Below the pieces are notes generated by a model. It made no database searches. It was given only the letters and a program-made list of their open reading frames with translations, and was not told the DNA's origin. The position numbers and the translations under genes were made by a program. A DNA stretch of 64,000 nucleotides, taken from the NCBI RefSeq assembly GCF_007830635.1, contig NZ_VLLA01000003.1:1-64000 (forward strand), read 5' to 3'. This DNA comes from Bradyrhizobium huanghuaihaiense (lineage in GTDB: Bacteria > Pseudomonadota > Alphaproteobacteria > Rhizobiales > Xanthobacteraceae). Positions within the stretch are counted from its first letter, which is position 1. Each line of letters begins with the position of its first letter. Positions 1 through 8,086 of the stretch are shown one piece after another.

Positions 1-2378
1 TCGGAGTTGCCGTGGTTCTCCTCAGCCGCCTCGGCCGTCTTCTTGTCATTGCCGACGCCGTTGCCCGGCTTGGAGTCATCTTCAGCCGACTCCCTGGCTG
101 CGGCCTTTTCAGCTCCTTGCTCCGAAGCATGCTCGGAGTTGCCGCGGCCCGCACTGTCGGCCGTTGCGACGCTAGGCTGAACGATCTCGTTCAGCCCCGA
201 CGAATCGCCGGTGCCCGCATTGATCGGCTCACTCTTCAATGTGGGATTTTCAACTGCCGTAACCTTCACGCTATGAGCAAGCACGATCGATGATGCGTGA
301 GCCGACGCGGCAGACGCGCCATCGCTCTCTTCCGTTGCATCCGCCGAATCGCTGGCGACACTTCTCGACCTCGTCGACGCCCCCAATCCGGTCCGGGTCT
401 GGCCGAACTGAAACCTCAGGCCATCGTCGGCCCGAATGTTCCAGAACCCAGCAGTCTCGACTGTGCTCTCGCCCGCCCCGCCAATGGCATGGACGTTGTC
501 CGTACTCAGAACAGTCTCATCGGTTGCGGCCGCCGATGTCAGCGCTGCCTCGAGCTGCTCCAAGGTGATCGCGACAGCCGCGCCTTCCGGCTGGCCGACG
601 AAATCCTGCTCCGCAACGGACACGATCCCCTGCAGATGGATCTCCACCAGGCCGCGATCGCCGATATCGAGACTACGATCGGTCTGATTGACATAGACGA
701 TCGTTTCATTGCTTGCAGGGTCGTAGATCCAGGCAAGGGTATGTGGCGGTATGGACTTGCTTGCTGCTGTCATATGCAGCCAGGCAAGCGCTCCGAAAGC
801 CGCAAGATTGATCCTGCTCGAGCCGGATCCGAAATCAAAGGCAGCGTCGGAAGAGGTCGAATGGGAATCGATCGGGGAACGAGAAGCAACGTTTTCAACG
901 TTGCCGCCCGTCAGCTGATCGCGGCCATCTCCGCCAAGATCGGCATCCTGACCAAGATTCAATAAGCCAAGCAGTTTTTGGAGGTCGGCACCCGCGCCGT
1001 CACCCGCAGCGCCATGACCGATCTGGCCTCCCCCGCCTTCTCCAGCGACGCTTTCGTTTCCAGTGTTCACAAACGCGGAAGACGGCTGGGACTCGTGCGA
1101 AGCCGAGGCAGAGTTGTCGACATGACGAGCGCCAGCATCGGCCAGTTTTGTGGTCGCACTCTCGCGGATGAAGCTCACGAAGCCGTCGAGCGACGCTTTG
1201 CCCGGATCGTGCGACTGCGCGCCGAGATGAGGGTCGTGCAGCGCATCGATCAACGCACCGGCGAGAGTGGCGAAGGTGCCATATCCTCCCTGAAGCGACA
1301 TCGGATTGGACGCAAGCCGCGGGACGAGATGGTCCGGGGCCGGGTCACCTCCCATCTGTGCGTTTCCTCGCGGCAAAAGCGCGGGAAGATTGGGTGTGCT
1401 CGATCCGACGGGACCGTGGTCTTTCGATGGTTTGGAGACTGCAGACTGCTCGGCCGCGTGCAGTGCTTCGCTTGCCGCCGCCGGGTCCGTGACCTGGCTA
1501 ACCTTGGCAAGAACGTCTCTCTGCGTGACCGGGGGCGTCTCGCCGGATTCCCAGGCGATGCGGTGCCGGAGAATGGCCTTTTTCCAGGGCTCATATTCGG
1601 CGTGCTCGCCCGCGTGGCCGATGCCGTCGTCATCCGGAAGCACGTCGTTCGCTTCCGACGCCTTGAGTTCGTCGGCAATGGCGACCACCAGAAGCGCCAG
1701 CGAGAGCGCGCTGAAGCCGGAGGCGCGTTGCAACAATGCGATGGTCGCGAGCACCGTTCTGTTGGTGATCTCGAGCTTCTGGAAAATATTGTACAGATGG
1801 ACTTTGACCGTCCCATGGGACACGTCGAGCTGGCGCGCGATCTCCTTGTTCGACATTCCCTCCGACACCAGTCGAACGATCTGACGTTCCCGGTGCGTCA
1901 GCAGCTCCAGCATCTTTTCGATTTTGCCGCCGTCAACTTCCTTGCCGGTTGGCGAGAGATCGGACTGCTCCAGCGACACACCGCTCTTCGTCATCAGCCT
2001 CAGTGATCGCAGCATCGTGGCGGGAGAGGCATACTTCGAAATTGCGCTGCAGGTGCCGGCAGCAATAGCTGCGGTCAGTTCGTCGTAGGTGTCGGACTCG
2101 GTGAAGAACACCAGGCGCGTGGAAAGCTTCTCGGCTTTCGCGATCGCGATGATCTTGGAGACCGTCAGGTCCGGCAGGGTGTCGGCAACAAGCGCGACGT
2201 CGGGTGCCAATTTCCTGATGGCTTCGAGGCAGCTTGTCCCGTCGCTGGACGATGCGACGACGTCGAAGTCCTGCTGTGCCGCGAATACCGACTTCAGTCC
2301 CTGTAGAACGATCGGTTGTCGATCTGCGATCACGAGCCGGATGCGCTGAAATATCCCCTGCTTCGCAATGTCCAACAT
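1..2378 (-). CDS. LuxR/NarL-type response regulator with a very long C-terminal extension (3' end outside window)
   Basis: The reading frame is open without a stop from the ATG at 2378 to the left edge, giving at least 792 residues. A GAGG sits about 8 nt before the ATG. Residues 12-130 form a receiver domain with phosphoacceptor Asp66 (VADTLPD) and Lys115 (SKY). Residues 155-215 are a LuxR-type HTH (LTHRERQIVRLVSEGMSNKE). A hydrophobic stretch at about 219-235 (GFSALSLALLVVAIA) could be a membrane segment. The rest is polar and low in Cys, rich in Ser, Ala, Gly and acidic residues. Around residues 544-592 it carries a beta-rich motif (IYDPASNETIVYVN, then DIGDRGLVEIHLQG) that resembles repeats of RTX/VCBS-type surface proteins. 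NarL/FixJ regulators are normally about 210 residues, so the tail is highly unusual. The receiver and HTH calls are firm; the tail's function and any membrane anchoring are inference. Confidence 0.85.
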   Translation of the reverse strand, partial: MLDIAKQGIFQRIRLVIADRQPIVLQGLKSVFAAQQDFDVVASSSDGTSCLEAIRKLAPDVALVADTLPDLTVSKIIAIAKAEKLSTRLVFFTESDTYDELTAAIAAGTCSAISKYASPATMLRSLRLMTKSGVSLEQSDLSPTGKEVDGGKIEKMLELLTHRERQIVRLVSEGMSNKEIARQLDVSHGTVKVHLYNIFQKLEITNRTVLATIALLQRASGFSALSLALLVVAIADELKASEANDVLPDDDGIGHAGEHAEYEPWKKAILRHRIAWESGETPPVTQRDVLAKVSQVTDPAAASEALHAAEQSAVSKPSKDHGPVGSSTPNLPALLPRGNAQMGGDPAPDHLVPRLASNPMSLQGGYGTFATLAGALIDALHDPHLGAQSHDPGKASLDGFVSFIRESATTKLADAGARHVDNSASASHESQPSSAFVNTGNESVAGEGGGGQIGHGAAGDGAGADLQKLLGLLNLGQDADLGGDGRDQLTGGNVENVASRSPIDSHSTSSDAAFDFGSGSSRINLAAFGALAWLHMTAASKSIPPHTLAWIYDPASNETIVYVNQTDRSLDIGDRGLVEIHLQGIVSVAEQDFVGQPEGAAVAITLEQLEAALTSAAATDETVLSTDNVHAIGGAGESTVETAGFWNIRADDGLRFQFGQTRTGLGASTRSRSVASDSADATEESDGASAASAHASSIVLAHSVKVTAVENPTLKSEPINAGTGDSSGLNEIVQPSVATADSAGRGNSEHASEQGAEKAAARESAEDDSKPGNGVGNDKKTAEAAEENHGNS

Positions 2379-2503
2379 GAAATATGCCTCGCCCCGGTTC
2401 TATGTCCTTCGGCATATGGCCGGGGCCGGGTACGGGTATTAAAATACAATTAATCGTTTAGAGAAAGAGGCTTAGCGGGGTTAACCCGATCACAAATTGC
2501 AAG

Positions 2504-2530
2504 TTTTGACGGTATGATTTTGACGGTATG
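2504..2530. repeat. Tandem 13-bp direct repeat
   Basis: TTTTGACGGTATG occurs twice, at 2504-2516 and 2518-2530, separated by one A. It lies in the 164-bp region between the divergent LuxR-type regulator and the NTF2-like gene. The second copy creates an in-frame ATG at 2528, 15 nt upstream of the start I prefer. It could be a slippage duplication or a tandem regulator site. Confidence 0.8.
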
Positions 2531-2542
2531 CAGGTGAGAGAT

Positions 2543-2872
2543 ATGTCCTTTGACCCGATGGGCGTTGCGGTTGACTGGCTTGATGCCTACCGCGCTGGCG
2601 ATATCGAAGCGATCTTGGATATGTATGCCGACGATGCCGTGGTTCACTGCGGCTGCGGCTGCGTCAAAACCATCACCGGCCGCGAGGCACTTCGTGCCTA
2701 TTGGGTCGATCGCCTCCGGGAATATCCGGCAAGCACCTTGGACGATCTCAATCCCTGGCACGACGGGACCATCCTCTCCTACGTCACCAGTGCGGGCGTC
2801 ATGAGTGCGCTTTTTGCGTTTGACGCCGCCGGGAGGATCAAGGAGCTCGACTGCAGTCCTCCCCACCACTAG
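2543..2872 (+). CDS. Nuclear transport factor 2-like (SnoaL-type) protein
   Basis: A 109-residue protein with the compact alpha+beta-barrel pattern of the NTF2/SnoaL superfamily: an N-terminal helix followed by the family-typical DMYADDAVV segment, then WHDGTILSYVTSAGVMSALFAFD strands. These proteins bind or isomerise small hydrophobic molecules, but the family does not fix a substrate. I chose the ATG at 2543 because GGTGAG precedes it at good spacing; an in-frame ATG at 2528 lacks such a site. It is a single gene, divergent from the LuxR-type regulator. The unusual CGCGC cluster at residues about 38-42 (HCGCGCVK) could bind metal or be incidental. Confidence 0.75.
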   Translation: MSFDPMGVAVDWLDAYRAGDIEAILDMYADDAVVHCGCGCVKTITGREALRAYWVDRLREYPASTLDDLNPWHDGTILSYVTSAGVMSALFAFDAAGRIKELDCSPPHH

Positions 2873-2989
2873 ACCTGCGGCGTGATCCACGCCCGCTATG
2901 GGCCTCCGGCGGTCATTCAGGCTAACGCGATGCAACATCGTCGGCCGCTCGAACGCCGGCGTTAAGGAAGCTTGCCAGGCTGGCGGCCG

Positions 2990-3655
2990 TCAGGCGTCGA
3001 TCTTCGCGAGAGCGCCACGATCGACCAGCTCGAGCCGCCGCTGCGTATTTCCGTCAAAGCGCAGCAGTCCTTCGTCTCGAAGGATCGAAAGGGCCCGGGA
3101 GACGGTTTCCAGGGTCAGCCCGAGATAATCGGCGATGTCGCGGCGATTCATCGGCAAGATCATCACATCCGGATGCTGCAGCCGTTCATCCATCTCGATA
3201 AGGAATGCCGTCACCCGCTCGAGCGACGTCTTTCGGCCGAGGAGAAGCATATGGCTCTCGGCGTGCTGAAGATTCTGGGTGACGAATTTGATGAGGTCCT
3301 TGGTACCCGCGCCTCCATGTCGCACTGCCTCCAGAATGCTGGTGCGTCGCATGAGGTGGACATTGGTTTCGACGATCGCTTCGGCCGTAAAACGGTGAGT
3401 CGTCTCGTTCTCGAACCCGAACATGTCGCCGGCCAGGTGGAACGCGTTGATCTGACGGCGGCCGTCCGGCAGGAGCTTGTAGGTGCGCACCGCGCCGGAG
3501 ATGATCTGGTAGACATATTCGGGCTCTTCGCCCTCGCCGAAGATCTCGGCGCCCCTGCGATACCTGAATTCGCAGCAAGACATCCGCTCACCGGCCAGAG
3601 CAGCAAGCTGCCCGTCGATTTGCATGCGGGGTGCGGTGTTGATCCTCACCAGCAT
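2990..3655 (-). CDS. FixK-like Crp/Fnr family transcription regulator
   Basis: A 221-residue regulator with an N-terminal cyclic-nucleotide-binding-like beta roll (GAEIFGEGEEPEYVYQIISG) and a C-terminal winged HTH whose recognition helix reads LETVSRALSILRDEG. The E-x-x-S-R pattern is the one that reads TTGAT half-sites in Fnr and FixK proteins. There is no N-terminal 4Fe-4S cysteine cluster; the only Cys pair is C26-C27, and no Cys lies in the recognition helix, unlike the redox-sensitive FixK2 of B. diazoefficiens. The ATG at 3655 has GGGAGAG 6 nt upstream, which decides it against an upstream GTG at 3682. A near-perfect FixK box lies about 60 nt upstream, consistent with autoregulation or control by another FixK/Fnr protein. 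Which FixK paralogue this is cannot be told from the sequence. Confidence 0.88.
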   Translation of the reverse strand: MLVRINTAPRMQIDGQLAALAGERMSCCEFRYRRGAEIFGEGEEPEYVYQIISGAVRTYKLLPDGRRQINAFHLAGDMFGFENETTHRFTAEAIVETNVHLMRRTSILEAVRHGGAGTKDLIKFVTQNLQHAESHMLLLGRKTSLERVTAFLIEMDERLQHPDVMILPMNRRDIADYLGLTLETVSRALSILRDEGLLRFDGNTQRRLELVDRGALAKIDA

Positions 3656-3709
3656 CGTTCGCTCTCCCTGAAGGTTGAGCACATGCTAGGCAAATGCGCG
3701 CAGGCGAAA

Positions 3710-3723
3710 TTGATCAGGCTCAA
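3710..3723 (-). promoter_or_regulatory. Candidate FixK/Fnr box upstream of the fixK-like gene
   Basis: TTGATCAGGCTCAA fits TTGAT-N4-ATCAA with one mismatch. Its centre is about 61 nt before the start codon of the divergent-facing regulator, a distance that would allow a class II position near -40. Function is inferred from motif match only. Confidence 0.5.
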
Positions 3724-3883
3724 ATCCGGGAAAAACTAGCAATTGCCCGCGCGTTTTCAAGGCCCTTCTGGAGGAGCCGGGCAAAAGGAAGCCGCCAGCC
3801 CTTGGGGAAGCCGACGGCTTTGGGTGGGTTCGCGTAATGGGGCTACGCACCCCCCTTCCCTAGGTCAGCGGAAAGGCGGCCTA

Positions 3884-3897
3884 TTGATCGAGATCAA
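3884..3897 (+). promoter_or_regulatory. Perfect FixK/Fnr box
   Basis: TTGATCGAGATCAA is an exact palindromic match to TTGAT-N4-ATCAA. It lies between the FixK-like regulator (minus strand) and an exported protein gene starting at 4069 (plus strand). It is about 180 nt from the latter's start codon, so a promoter with a 100-150 nt leader, or control of the minus-strand gene, are both possible. Confidence 0.65.
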
Positions 3898-4068
3898 ACA
3901 AGCATCGCGATGGTCTTGAGGCGAGCCGAACGTAGCCTGGAGCACCGTGCCGATGGCGCGGTTATGTGCAGACGGACCCTCAACCTTTGATTGCTCAATC
4001 ATGAATGTCTGTTACCGTGCACATACCGGGGCAGCATTTACGTCCTCGGATTTGGGAAGGACATAGTC

Positions 4069-4632
4069 ATGAGATTCTCATCAAGTCTTGTCGTGCCTTC
4101 AACTATCGCCGCCTTGTCAACCGTCTTGCTCTGCGCCCCCGCGGCGTCGCAGATCCCAACCGGCTCCGCCGCCACGCTTCCTCCTGTAACGGTCGACGCG
4201 CCGAAGCAGGCGGCAAGGCCTCATAGTCCGGAGCGAGCGACGAACTCCGGGGTATCATCGCGCCGGACTGCATCAACCGCTCGGACGTCGTCTTCGGCCA
4301 CACGGACGCCTTCCTATGCGCCGGGTTCTGTCATGGGGAGGATTGCCAGCCTGGAGAAAGTCGCCAGCAGCTGCAACGGTGGCTGTGCATCAAGCTTTCC
4401 CCACGGCAAGGAGCCCTGGGTCGGATGCAGCGAGTCGGGCGGCGGTCTGAACTATGGCCCCTTCTCGCCAACGTGCCGAGACACCATCACCCATACATCC
4501 TACGAGAATTGCGTCGAGACGAAGGTGTTCCTGGGCGAGTTTCGCAACAGAGCCCACTGGTTTTGCAGCAGCCTGCAGGCCGGCAACAGGTTTAAAGTCG
4601 CCGATCTCAAGCGGTCAGGACGCACGCGTTAG
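4069..4632 (+). CDS. Exported Cys-containing protein of unknown function
   Basis: A 187-residue protein with a Sec signal peptide (MRFSSS, hydrophobic core, likely cleavage after PAASQ or just before it). A Ser/Thr/Pro-rich linker at about 30-90 is followed by a compact C-terminal domain with conserved-looking Cys and Trp residues (SSCNGGCASSF, WVGCSESGGG, CRDTITHTSYENC, HWFCSSL). The spacing suggests disulphides in the periplasm. The start was chosen at the ATG following GGGAAGGA rather than an upstream in-frame codon at 3991 that has no ribosome binding site. A perfect FixK box lies upstream, so microaerobic expression is possible. I do not recognise a named family. Confidence 0.7.
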   Translation: MRFSSSLVVPSTIAALSTVLLCAPAASQIPTGSAATLPPVTVDAPKQAARPHSPERATNSGVSSRRTASTARTSSSATRTPSYAPGSVMGRIASLEKVASSCNGGCASSFPHGKEPWVGCSESGGGLNYGPFSPTCRDTITHTSYENCVETKVFLGEFRNRAHWFCSSLQAGNRFKVADLKRSGRTR

Positions 4633-5138
4633 TTCCTTCTCTCCGCAGGCCTTCTGCTGCGGTTGAGCCCCAGCCCTCTCGTATCCCGGACTCGGTGCAG
4701 CGCATAGCGCTGCGTTGCGTCCGGGATACGCGAGCTGGGCTACGTAACGCACCTCAGAGATCGGCGCATTTGGCGTCGGGGACGCGAGTGTGACCCACCT
4801 CGCAAAGCGCAGCCCTCGGAGTCGCCGCCGCGGGTGCTGCGCCTTCCGCTGCCCGTGTCGGTGAAGGTGAAGGTAGCGGCACCCTAAGGGCACCGCGCTG
4901 CGCCAAAAAGCACGAGAGCGGAGATGCTCCTGGGATTGTAGCGTCTGCTTTACGCGCGGAAGACGACGTCGACGCAGAGCCGTTTGATGTCAGCGATGGG
5001 CCATTTCCGGATGTAAGCACCGCAACAAAAAGGAGATGAAGCCTCTTGCTTTAACGAAACTGAGCAACCGATCCCAATGGTGGACCAGACCATCGATCTT
5101 GGATCATGCGCGGGGTTCACTAGACGGTGGTCGACGTA
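4633..5138. other. Non-coding stretch between two small exported-protein genes
   Basis: About 500 nt with no supported gene. It holds the palindromic repeat at 4680-4730. A minus-strand frame at 4754-5020 has an Ala/Pro-rich translation without a ribosome binding site and is not convincing. Nothing else was seen. Confidence 0.5.
4680..4730. repeat. Dispersed palindromic repeat (CGTATCCCGGA class)
   Basis: Outer arms CGTATCCCGGA / TCCGGGATACG enclose inner arms GCAGCGC / GCGCTGC around ATA. The same arm family recurs at 10073, 14894, 19763, 44393 and 47701 in this window, always between or at the ends of genes. Confidence 0.8.
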
Positions 5139-5501
5139 TCACGTCATGCTGCCCGGAATGAAACAGCGGACACGAGGATGTCCATCGATGTAGTGCTTCC
5201 AGACCATGGTCCGTCCTGCAAGATTGGGTTGCTTGATGACGGCGCCGTCTGGCACGAGCACCCATTCGTCGTCGATGCGAACGCGATATTGTCCGTGATC
5301 GGACTTCCAATTCGGTTCGGAGACCACGTAGGCGTCGGAGTCCTCACAGCACTTCCCGAATTCGCTTTGCAGACTCTCGAACCAGGGCTTCAGCGGGGAA
5401 TTCGCATAGCGCCCGTCATCTCGCGCAAATGTCGCGGTCGACACCAGCAGCAGCAGGCAGACTTGAGCTGCCAAGCGCTTCATCGCTCTGATCGCCAGCA
5501 T
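5139..5501 (-). CDS. Small exported protein with CCEDSD motif
   Basis: A 120-residue protein with an N-terminal signal peptide (MLAIRAMKRLAAQVCLLLLV, cleavage probably after ATFA). The mature part has KPWFESLQSEFGKCCEDSDAY, then a basic, Trp-containing region (WKSDHGQYRVRIDDEW) and RTMVWKHYIDGHPRVRCFIPG. The CC pair plus the later Cys suggest disulphide bonding in the periplasm. The ATG at 5501 has AGGTGA at good spacing; an internal Met at 5483 is weaker. It follows the next gene (5528-6220) by 26 nt on the same strand and is probably co-transcribed with it. Similar short proteins are common in rhizobia, but I cannot assign a function. Confidence 0.72.
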   Translation of the reverse strand: MLAIRAMKRLAAQVCLLLLVSTATFARDDGRYANSPLKPWFESLQSEFGKCCEDSDAYVVSEPNWKSDHGQYRVRIDDEWVLVPDGAVIKQPNLAGRTMVWKHYIDGHPRVRCFIPGSMT

Positions 5502-5527
5502 TTCGTCACCTCGGCCATCTCGGAAAA

Positions 5528-6220
5528 TCAGTTTCGATTCAGCGCAGCTGGCGTAATGGGCACGGAGCGCAGGAACACGAAGCGGGAGGTCACTGGTATT
5601 TCCGCGTCGGCGCGACCATCCTGGCCGATGAGAATGAGACCCGCTCCCCCATTTGCCACGGTCAGGATGACCTCTTCACCAATCCATGTCCGGATCGGGT
5701 TCATCCCGATGACGAGAAACTCACCTACGGGCTGGTCCAGATATTGAAGTCTGAGCTGCGGAGCTATTTCGGGCGGTGCAAGCCCGAAGCCCAGTTGCTG
5801 CGCGAGTTCGTAGATTTGCCGCAAAGGCACCGTCTCACCCCTGAAGCCTAGATCGGCCGCGGTCACTGTCAGAAGTGTTACCGCCGTTCTGGTACCGCTG
5901 AGCGTAAACGCAGGTCGGGCAAGAGCCTCCGCAGCCGAGTTACCGACGCCGCAACCAATCGCACTCAGCGCGGTGAGGAGAGCAAACGTATCCGGGAACG
6001 TCCCGATGCTGATCGTTTTCCATTCGGCAACATCCGAAACGGACGTTACTGGACCCATGCGTGTCGGGACAACGGGCGCCGCCTTGAGCACTAACTGCCT
6101 CTGCAACACATCGCGCGCCGAGCATTGAGCGTGAGCGTCGTGCGCAGAGGCGAGAACGCATACGACCCAGATCAAGAGCCTCGCTGCAGTGGCAGCCGTC
6201 AGTGCAGCCATCCGCCTCAT
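5528..6220 (-). CDS. Exported protein of unknown function
   Basis: A 230-residue protein with a clear signal peptide (MRRMAALTAATAARLLIWVV, Ala-x-Ala cleavage near HAHAQ) and a GGGAGG ribosome binding site 5 nt before the ATG. The mature region shows a first block around Cys33 (CSARDVLQRQLVLKAAPVVP), a middle beta-rich part with VTLLTVTAADLGFRGETVPL, and a C-terminal half with IRTWIGEEVILTVANGGAGL. It is presumably periplasmic. It heads a two-gene operon with the 120-residue exported protein and is divergent from the winged-helix/TPR regulator, which may control it. No family assignment. Confidence 0.7.
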   Translation of the reverse strand: MRRMAALTAATAARLLIWVVCVLASAHDAHAQCSARDVLQRQLVLKAAPVVPTRMGPVTSVSDVAEWKTISIGTFPDTFALLTALSAIGCGVGNSAAEALARPAFTLSGTRTAVTLLTVTAADLGFRGETVPLRQIYELAQQLGFGLAPPEIAPQLRLQYLDQPVGEFLVIGMNPIRTWIGEEVILTVANGGAGLILIGQDGRADAEIPVTSRFVFLRSVPITPAALNRN

Positions 6221-6357
6221 GACATCCTCCCTCGTGACGCGAGATCCGCAAGCAGTTCATACTGTTCAGCCGCGCACGAGGATGCGCCAAGGTCATGAGA
6301 AGCGCTTTACAGGCGCCTTCCATTCTTCTTACCGTCTGCTTACATATCAGCTCCACG

Positions 6358-6371
6358 GGTGCGATCGCACC
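6358..6371. promoter_or_regulatory. Perfect 14-bp palindrome before the TPR regulator
   Basis: GGTGCGATCGCACC is a perfect palindrome directly abutting the ribosome binding site of the winged-helix/TPR regulator. It could be an autoregulatory operator or an RNA hairpin that limits translation. Neither is demonstrated by sequence alone. Confidence 0.45.
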
Positions 6372-6385
6372 GCAGGAGGATGCAT

Positions 6386-7948
6386 TTGCTTTACTCCTTT
6401 TCGGATTTCACGCTGGATACGGAACGGCGGGAGCTGCGGCAAGGAGCCGAGACAATCTCTGTCGCGCCGCAGGTGTTCGATCTTCTGAATTATTTGATTC
6501 GGAACAGGGAACGCGTCGTCAGTAAGGACGAGCTCATCGCCGGCGTTTGGAATGGTCGCATCGTCTCTGATGCCGCGCTGACGACGCGCATCAATGGTGC
6601 CCGGAGTGCAATCGGCGACACTGGTGAGAAACAGGACCTGATCAAGACGCTTCCGCGCAAAGGTTTCCGCTTCGTTGGTGCAGTGCAGGAGGCCCGGAGG
6701 CCCGCAAATGAGACAGTGGGCGCAGTCGAGCGAACCGGCGACACAACGCCGCGCCTATCCATCGTCGTGCTACCCTTCGCGAACCTGAGCGGTGATCGTG
6801 AGCAGGACTATTTCGTGGACGGTGTTACCGAGAGTTTGACCACAGACTTGTCACGCATCAGTGGTTCATTTGTCATCGCACGGAACAGCGCATTCTCATA
6901 CAAGGGTAGAGCAATCGATGTACGGCAAGTCGGCCGCGAATTGAACGTTCGCTACGTGGTCGAAGGTTCAGTACAACGCAGCGGTAAGCGGCTTAGGATG
7001 AACGTGCAGTTGATCGATGCGAATAGCGGCCAGCATCTTTGGGCGGAGCGCTTCGAGAAGCCCGTCGTCGACCTGTTCGACATGCATGACGAAATTGTAT
7101 CCAGGCTCGCCAATACATTGGGTGCCCTGCTCATCGAGGTCGAGGCGCGGAGAGCCGAGCGTAAACTGGACCCTGATGCAATGGATTTGTACTTCCAGGG
7201 TCGGGCCTGGTTGAGGAAAGGCTCTACCCCCGAATACATAACTCAAGCGCGCAGCTTCTTCGAACGCTCTCTAAAGTGCGACCCCGCCAACGTCGAAGCG
7301 ATGATTGGGTTGGCAAATGTTGATACGTCAGTTGGCGCCACCTTTACGACGGATGATGGGCCTGCGCGGTTTGCAGCGGCCGAAGCGATGGTGAATAAAG
7401 CATTGTCCATGAGGCCGAACCATGCGTCGGCCCACTTGGCTCGGGGTCGGGTCCAAATCTTTACGAACCGGCCGGCCCAAGCTATCCGTGAATTCGAGCA
7501 TACGATAGCGCTGGATCCGAATAGGGCCAACGCTCACGCCGCCCTTGGTTTTGCCAAAATCTATTTAGGCCTCGCCGAGGAGACAGAAGGCCATATACTC
7601 GAAGCTCTACGTCTCTCTCCGCGCGATACTGAAGTCTACCAGTGGGCATCTTTTGTGGGCGTGGCCAAGCTGCTGCTTGGTTCCGACGTCGAAGCCGTCA
7701 GTTGGCTCCGACGAAGCACTGAGGCGAACCCCAACTTTCCTATCGCTCATTTGGCGCTCGCCGCTGCGTTGGGCCTGACTGGCGCGCTCGATGAGGCGCG
7801 AACTGCTGCAAGAACGGGGCTTGCACTAAACTCAGGTTTCACCATCCGTCGCTTCCTCACCGCTCAACAAAGCGACAATCCGACTTTCCTTGCTGGGCTC
7901 GAGCGCGCGTGTGAAGGCTTCCGCCTCGCTGGCGTGCCGGAAGGGTGA
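6386..7948 (+). CDS. Winged-helix / TolB-like / TPR transcription regulator
   Basis: About 520 residues. Residues 1-95 are an OmpR-type winged helix (DFTLDTERRELRQG, then SKDELIAGVWNGRIVSDAAL and TLPRKGFRFVG). Next comes the TolB-like or cyclase-associated segment LSIVVLPFANLSGDREQDYF at about 130-245, followed by several TPR repeats to the C-terminus (for example ANVEAMIGLANVDTS and ALDPNRANAHAALGFAKIYL). This architecture is that of CadC/HilA-like one-component regulators without a transmembrane helix. I favour a TTG start at 6386: GGAGG lies 6 nt upstream and the product begins LYSFSDFTLD as family members do. An ATG at 6380 directly abuts the GGAGG. It is divergent from the exported-protein operon, a likely target. 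Codon use looks less GC-biased than downstream genes. Confidence 0.85.
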   Translation: MLYSFSDFTLDTERRELRQGAETISVAPQVFDLLNYLIRNRERVVSKDELIAGVWNGRIVSDAALTTRINGARSAIGDTGEKQDLIKTLPRKGFRFVGAVQEARRPANETVGAVERTGDTTPRLSIVVLPFANLSGDREQDYFVDGVTESLTTDLSRISGSFVIARNSAFSYKGRAIDVRQVGRELNVRYVVEGSVQRSGKRLRMNVQLIDANSGQHLWAERFEKPVVDLFDMHDEIVSRLANTLGALLIEVEARRAERKLDPDAMDLYFQGRAWLRKGSTPEYITQARSFFERSLKCDPANVEAMIGLANVDTSVGATFTTDDGPARFAAAEAMVNKALSMRPNHASAHLARGRVQIFTNRPAQAIREFEHTIALDPNRANAHAALGFAKIYLGLAEETEGHILEALRLSPRDTEVYQWASFVGVAKLLLGSDVEAVSWLRRSTEANPNFPIAHLALAAALGLTGALDEARTAARTGLALNSGFTIRRFLTAQQSDNPTFLAGLERACEGFRLAGVPEG

Positions 7949-8086
7949 TGGACGTTTCCAGTCAAAAACCGACTTCAGCGCGTTCCTGCGCTACGTCGGC
8001 TTCGGGTCACGAGCGGCCCATCAGGGCCAAGCAGCGCGGCGTCCGCTGCAAGCTGCCAAGCCGACGAAAGCGACCACCCGCCTCGC

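Noticed and set aside
297..2006. Long plus-strand frames (up to 342 codons)
   Set aside because: They are antisense to the LuxR-type regulator frame, have Arg-rich shadow composition and no ribosome binding sites.
4754..5020. 88-codon minus-strand frame
   Set aside because: Ser/Ala/Pro-rich, no ribosome binding site; the end (VGHTRVPDAKCADL) is mildly protein-like but insufficient.
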